Source: an uncultured Clostridia bacterium (GTDB lineage Bacteria > Bacillota > Clostridia > UMGS1810). From it: a stretch of 64,000 nucleotides of DNA. The notes below the pieces were generated by a model. The model did no database searches and had not been told where the DNA came from. It saw nothing but the letters and a program-made list of their open reading frames with translations. The first letter of the stretch is position 1. The number at the start of each line of letters is the position of its first letter. Positions 61,331 to 64,000 of this stretch are shown piece by piece. The stretch is from contig CAKSIN010000003.1 in the NCBI GenBank assembly GCA_934463115.1, positions 93,964 to 157,963 of the forward strand, in the 5' to 3' direction. The position numbers and the translations under genes are program-made.

Positions 61331-62392
61331 TCAAAAAATATTTCTCATTACCTCGCAGATTTTGTTTGCAATAACAGCCGCGCCGAAATCATTCGGGTGA
61401 ACACGGTCGGGAGTGAGGTCTGAACGTTCATAGCCGTTGAACACCTCACGCAGGTCGATAAAATACACATTTTTGTCGCCGTTTGCCACAGCGGTGTTGT
61501 AGGTGTCAAAAACAACCTTATTTCTCTCTGCCTCGTCTCCGCGCGCTCCGGCAGTAAAGTCGGGGCGCGACATAATAATTATCGGCACATCCTTTTTTGC
61601 ACTGCGTATTCTGTCGAAAAACGGCTTGTGGGTTTTGCGCAGAAATTCGGAATTCGGCGCATTATGGTCGTATTCATATATAAAGCAGTCAAAATCCTTT
61701 TTTATAAACTCGTCGGCTATTGCAAGTTCTCCCCTGCAGTTGCCGGAGTATCCGCAGTTAAGCAGTTCAAAACCCATCGTGCGCGCGGTAATGGCGGCAT
61801 AGGTTATCCCAGGTCTCGATACACATGCGCCCTGTGAAATGGACGAGCCGTACACAAGCAGTCTTTTTTTCGGCGCAGTATTGCGGCTCTTTTCGATTAC
61901 ACTGCCGTTTTGCACACCTATGTAAAAGTTGCTTATCGTTGAGAACAGCGGCAGGTACAGCGCATATTCAAAGCACTCATCATTATCGGAGATTGTCCAC
62001 TCCATGTCAAGAGTTTCATCCTCGGTTGACGGGTACAGGCAGCAGCAAAACTCGTATTTGCCGTCTTTTATCCTATACAAATCAAAACCAGCATCCGCAA
62101 GCTGCGACAGCGATGATGAACAGCGATGATATTCATACTCGCAGTGAACCGTAATTTTCTTTGAATTTGTCCGAAATTTAAGGACGGCACCTGCCGAATT
62201 TTGCGCAACTTCCTGCATATTTTCCGTGCAATCGGCTAAGATTCGGCGCGGAAGACGATAAAATTTCCCGCCGTTTTCATCAAAAAACAACAGTCCCTCC
62301 AAATCAAATTCACTGTAATTGTGATACTCATATTCCGGCTTTTTTGCCTTGGTTGTAATAAAATTCTTGTCGGCAAATTCGCGTTTGTCCAT
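61331..62392 (-). CDS. SGNH/GDSL-family hydrolase (carbohydrate esterase-like)
   Basis: 353 residues from ATG 62392; a GTG at 62401 is possible and the ribosome site is weak. The N-terminal ~160 residues are a beta-jelly-roll. The SGNH domain has block I LLVYGSSISQGACV (Ser nucleophile), the Gly and Asn in NCGYSGNCRGE, and the Asp-His pair in DRVHPNDFG. No signal peptide. Likely deacetylates an oligosaccharide; pairs with the glycosidase upstream (12-bp gap). Confidence 0.85.
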   Translation of the reverse strand: MDKREFADKNFITTKAKKPEYEYHNYSEFDLEGLLFFDENGGKFYRLPRRILADCTENMQEVAQNSAGAVLKFRTNSKKITVHCEYEYHRCSSSLSQLADAGFDLYRIKDGKYEFCCCLYPSTEDETLDMEWTISDNDECFEYALYLPLFSTISNFYIGVQNGSVIEKSRNTAPKKRLLVYGSSISQGACVSRPGITYAAITARTMGFELLNCGYSGNCRGELAIADEFIKKDFDCFIYEYDHNAPNSEFLRKTHKPFFDRIRSAKKDVPIIIMSRPDFTAGARGDEAERNKVVFDTYNTAVANGDKNVYFIDLREVFNGYERSDLTPDRVHPNDFGAAVIANKICEVMRNIF

Positions 62393-62413
62393 TTCAATCA
62401 CTCACTTTCGCAT

Positions 62414-63814
62414 TTATTCCATAACAATTTCTATATTCATATCACCGTTGTAGTTTACAAAAGGCTCTGTTTGCTCACCGTTTACGGTAAACTTTTTAAT
62501 TTTGCTTCCGTTTCCGTTGATTTTTATACTTATATTGCAGCCCATTACCGAAAGTCCGCCCGATTCAATGCTGTCTAAGCCGTTTGGAATATACGGACAA
62601 AAACGTATACCGCCGTTTTCAAACTTCATGCCGATTATGTCGGAAAACATCATGTGCAGATATCCCGTGGCACTCCAGGTTTGTTTCTTTTCGGATTCCC
62701 ACATAATGTTGCCCTGCTTTTTAAACTCCTGCAATCCGCCGTAACGCTCGCCGGTATCGGGATGATATATTTCGGAAAAATATCCGTCACGCACCGAACA
62801 GTCGGTCAGCATGTTAAACTCTTTGTCAAATAGATCGTATCTGCCGCCTATCGCCGCGGCGTCTGCCCAAAATGCCTGAATATGCGGCCACACAGTTCCG
62901 CTGTGCCTGCCATAGCCGCCCTTGTAGCGCGAAAACGACGGATACACGCACGGTATGCCGTAATCTGTAATATGCTGATTTTTCAGCACTTTTTGTGTCT
63001 TATCATCATCGGCAATGCCGAAAAGAAGCACAAAAGCATTTCCCATTCCCTCGTCGGAATCGCAGCCGCCGAAAACATCTACTATGTATCTGTATTTTTC
63101 GTTTTCCTCCGACCAAAAGTGAGTATTTATTGCTTTTTTCATTTTTTCTGCTTTTTCGGCATATTTTTCGGTCTGCCCCAGCTCGGATGCCATTTTATCT
63201 GCGGTTTCGTACGCTTTGTAATACAAACAGTTTGTCGAAAGGGTAAACATCGGAATGCCCACGCCTTTTTTTGCGCACAAATCCTTGCACTCCTCGGCAA
63301 AAGCAATTATTGCGCTTTCTCCCGGTGTTGCATAAATATCCGGGTATGCGGCTATTCCGTCACCGTAACATGCAGGACCGCGGAACAAATTGAGTGCTTC
63401 GTCAAATTCGGTGTTTTCAAAAAATTTAAGCGTATTTTCTGCTGCCTCATATGCTGTTTTCAAAAACTCCCTGTCTCCGGTGAGCAGATACTCATGCCAC
63501 GCACCCCACACCCATATTATTGAGTCCCAGTATTCGCCGTCTATCATCACCGCTCCGTCCTCTTTTTTCAGCACAGAAAGCAGCGTGTTTTTCGACACAT
63601 CGGGAAAGAGCAGCGCGCCGGCATTTACGGTGTTAATCGCAGCGTCTCTTGTCCACGGTGTGCAATAACCCATACCAGCTATGATTACCGGTGTTTCTTT
63701 TTTCAAAAGTCCGCCTTTAAACGGCTTGATGTTGCCGTATAAATCCGATACGGCTATGTGATATGCTGTATTAATCTTTTCGTTATTTGTTTTTATGTAT
63801 GGATAGTTGTTCAT
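62414..63814 (-). CDS. (alpha/alpha)6-barrel glycosidase (GH63/GH37/amylo-glucosidase type)
   Basis: 466 residues, cytoplasmic. GMGYCTPWTRDAAINTVNAG near the start, IIWVWGAWHEYLLTGDREF, GYGRHSGTVWPHIQAFWADA and FSEIYHPDTGERYGGLQEFK are the pattern of trehalase or glucosidase-like helical barrels; the Asp in WTRD and the Glu in FSEIYHP are candidate catalytic residues. A small beta domain closes the protein. First gene of a two-gene operon with the SGNH hydrolase. Substrate not visible. Confidence 0.78.
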   Translation of the reverse strand: MNNYPYIKTNNEKINTAYHIAVSDLYGNIKPFKGGLLKKETPVIIAGMGYCTPWTRDAAINTVNAGALLFPDVSKNTLLSVLKKEDGAVMIDGEYWDSIIWVWGAWHEYLLTGDREFLKTAYEAAENTLKFFENTEFDEALNLFRGPACYGDGIAAYPDIYATPGESAIIAFAEECKDLCAKKGVGIPMFTLSTNCLYYKAYETADKMASELGQTEKYAEKAEKMKKAINTHFWSEENEKYRYIVDVFGGCDSDEGMGNAFVLLFGIADDDKTQKVLKNQHITDYGIPCVYPSFSRYKGGYGRHSGTVWPHIQAFWADAAAIGGRYDLFDKEFNMLTDCSVRDGYFSEIYHPDTGERYGGLQEFKKQGNIMWESEKKQTWSATGYLHMMFSDIIGMKFENGGIRFCPYIPNGLDSIESGGLSVMGCNISIKINGNGSKIKKFTVNGEQTEPFVNYNGDMNIEIVME

Positions 63815-63898
63815 GTTCGTTCTCCTTTTTTAGTCTTTGATGATGTAAGTTTCGATGCGTTGGCATCCTCGCCGAGGTTCTCTCTGCCAAATTATTTC

Positions 63899-63931
63899 GG
63901 TTACCTGCAAAAAGGTTAATAACCGTTCCCT
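63899..63931. repeat. Short dispersed repeat, second full copy
   Basis: GGTTACCTGC (63899-63908) and GGTTAATAACCGTTCCCT (63914-63931), matching 32005-32037. The 63815-64000 end region shows no gene. Confidence 0.7.
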
Positions 63932-64000
63932 CGTATAATATATTTGTGATTATTTTTCAAGAAAATCACATAAAAACTTGTTATCTCATAAGCCATATGA

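Overview
The window looks like chromosome of an anaerobic, spore-forming, fermentative Clostridia bacterium (Firmicutes). Spore genes are gpr, spmA, spmB, cwlD and a BofC-like gene. Anaerobic metabolism shows in a bifunctional AdhE and two [FeFe]-hydrogenase-type proteins. Surface proteins with SLH and copper-amine-oxidase-like 'stalk' domains fit a thick Gram-positive wall. Genus cannot be fixed from the sequence alone; no rRNA or complete tRNA gene is present.

Layout. 1-2.5 kb: end of a MacAB-like ABC export operon. 2.7-9.7 kb: a nucleotidyltransferase, cwlD, and a four-gene signalling operon (diguanylate cyclase with receiver, lipoprotein binding protein, hybrid histidine kinase, Hpt) that forms a complete phosphorelay. 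10-13 kb: BofC-like gene and class A penicillin-binding protein. 13.7-17 kb: a GH42-like glycosidase and a PHP-domain gene broken by a 10-bp tandem duplication. 17-22.6 kb: rlmH, ogg, DUF1934, argS and an S41 protease. 22.9-30.4 kb: an XRE regulator, then a compact minus-strand cassette of phage connector genes (portal, Prp-like protease, holin-like protein, CHAP lysin, XhlA-like protein, adaptor, nozzle-like protein, distal protein) with no visible capsid, terminase, integrase or tail genes. 30.6-37.3 kb: MATE pump, DUF1275, DUF1015, a D,D-carboxypeptidase and murC. 37.5-43 kb: a LacI-headed carbohydrate operon ending in a radical SAM gene. 43.4-52.9 kb: gpr, metY, two surface proteins, spmAB, a LysR regulator, hpf and an orphan fumarase alpha subunit. 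53.1-61.3 kb: a fermentation/hydrogenase operon (adhE, APH-like kinase, 2Fe-2S ferredoxin, HydS-like sensory hydrogenase, SpoIIE-type phosphatase, group-B-like [FeFe]-hydrogenase) behind a perfect Rex-type palindrome. 61.3-63.8 kb: SGNH esterase and an (alpha/alpha)6 glycosidase.

The intergenic DNA holds at least seven copies of a ~237-bp foldback element. Their helices differ in sequence but keep pairing by compensatory changes, while an apical loop stays conserved. Five copies end within 0-10 nt of the stop codon of a minus-strand gene. One copy carries a nested 277-bp insertion with 22-bp terminal inverted repeats that resemble a tRNA T-arm. The two strongest leads for something undescribed are this element family and the capsid-less phage connector cassette.
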